Below, piece by piece: positions 63,971-64,000 of a stretch of DNA of 64,000 bases. The notes below the pieces were generated by a model. That model was not told the origin of the DNA. It did not search any database and saw only the letters and a program-made list of their open reading frames with translations. Position numbers and translations under genes: made by a program. Source of the stretch: Dasyornis broadbenti (taxonomy: Eukaryota > Chordata > Aves > Passeriformes > Dasyornithidae); the NCBI GenBank assembly GCA_013397935.1, contig VZRN01003185.1:252532-316531 (forward strand), written 5' to 3'. Numbering within the stretch: the first letter of the stretch is position 1; each line of letters opens with the position of its first letter.

Positions 63971-64000
63971 GCATATATATATATATATATATATATATGT
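63971..64000. repeat. (AT)n microsatellite at the window edge
   Basis: GC followed by 13 AT units and GT. The repeat may continue beyond the window. Confidence 0.95.

Larger units (their letters stand above)
34368..64000 (-). other. GPC5: GPC5 intron upstream of the exon (partial)
   Basis: This is inferred to be intron from the minus-strand GPC5 exon at its left edge. I looked for the preceding glypican exon, which should encode a Cys-Trp-Asn-Gly segment and end two bases into a Ser codon, and did not find it, so the intron is at least 29.6 kb long. It contains CR1 copies, LTR fragments and simple repeats, which are listed separately. Confidence 0.8.

Overview
The window is AT-rich vertebrate DNA with almost no coding sequence. 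Several degenerate CR1 LINE fragments with the typical bird 3' tail (short repeats ending in ATTCTATGA-like units) and pieces of an LTR family that I recognise from bird genomes point to a bird, probably but not certainly a galliform.

The one convincing coding feature is a single 121-bp exon on the minus strand at 34247-34367. It has a good acceptor and donor and only one open reading frame. That frame reads as the C-terminal part of the glypican core domain and matches glypican-5 (GPC5) much better than other glypicans. I therefore read the whole window as GPC5 gene sequence running right to left: more than 29 kb of the upstream intron (34368-64000), the exon, and more than 34 kb of the downstream intron (1-34246). 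I found neither the preceding exon (with the Cys-Trp-Asn-Gly segment) nor the last exon (with the Ser-Gly heparan sulfate sites and GPI signal). Very large introns are known for this gene in mammals.

The introns hold six clear CR1 fragments. Those at 1020, 4157, 14660 and 39520 lie on the plus strand, antisense to GPC5; those at 6489 and 26141 lie on the minus strand. A seventh, weaker one is near 49255. Two CR1 copies carry wrecked reverse-transcriptase sequence. Two fragments of one bird ERVL-type LTR family lie at 37435 and 51368, and a third, unassigned LTR-like stretch with a TATA box is near 54030. The rest is simple repeats, A/C- or T/G-rich tracts, short tandem duplications, several perfect palindromes, one assembly gap inside a poly-T run (8524-8631), and an (AT)n tract cut by the right edge.

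No RNA gene, CRISPR array, operon or intact transposon was seen. Nothing supports a novel multi-gene system. The points most worth a second look are the GPC5 exon, an LTR tail that carries near-consensus splice sites antisense to GPC5, microexon-like sequences in the GPC5 intron, and the palindrome cluster at 13.5 kb.
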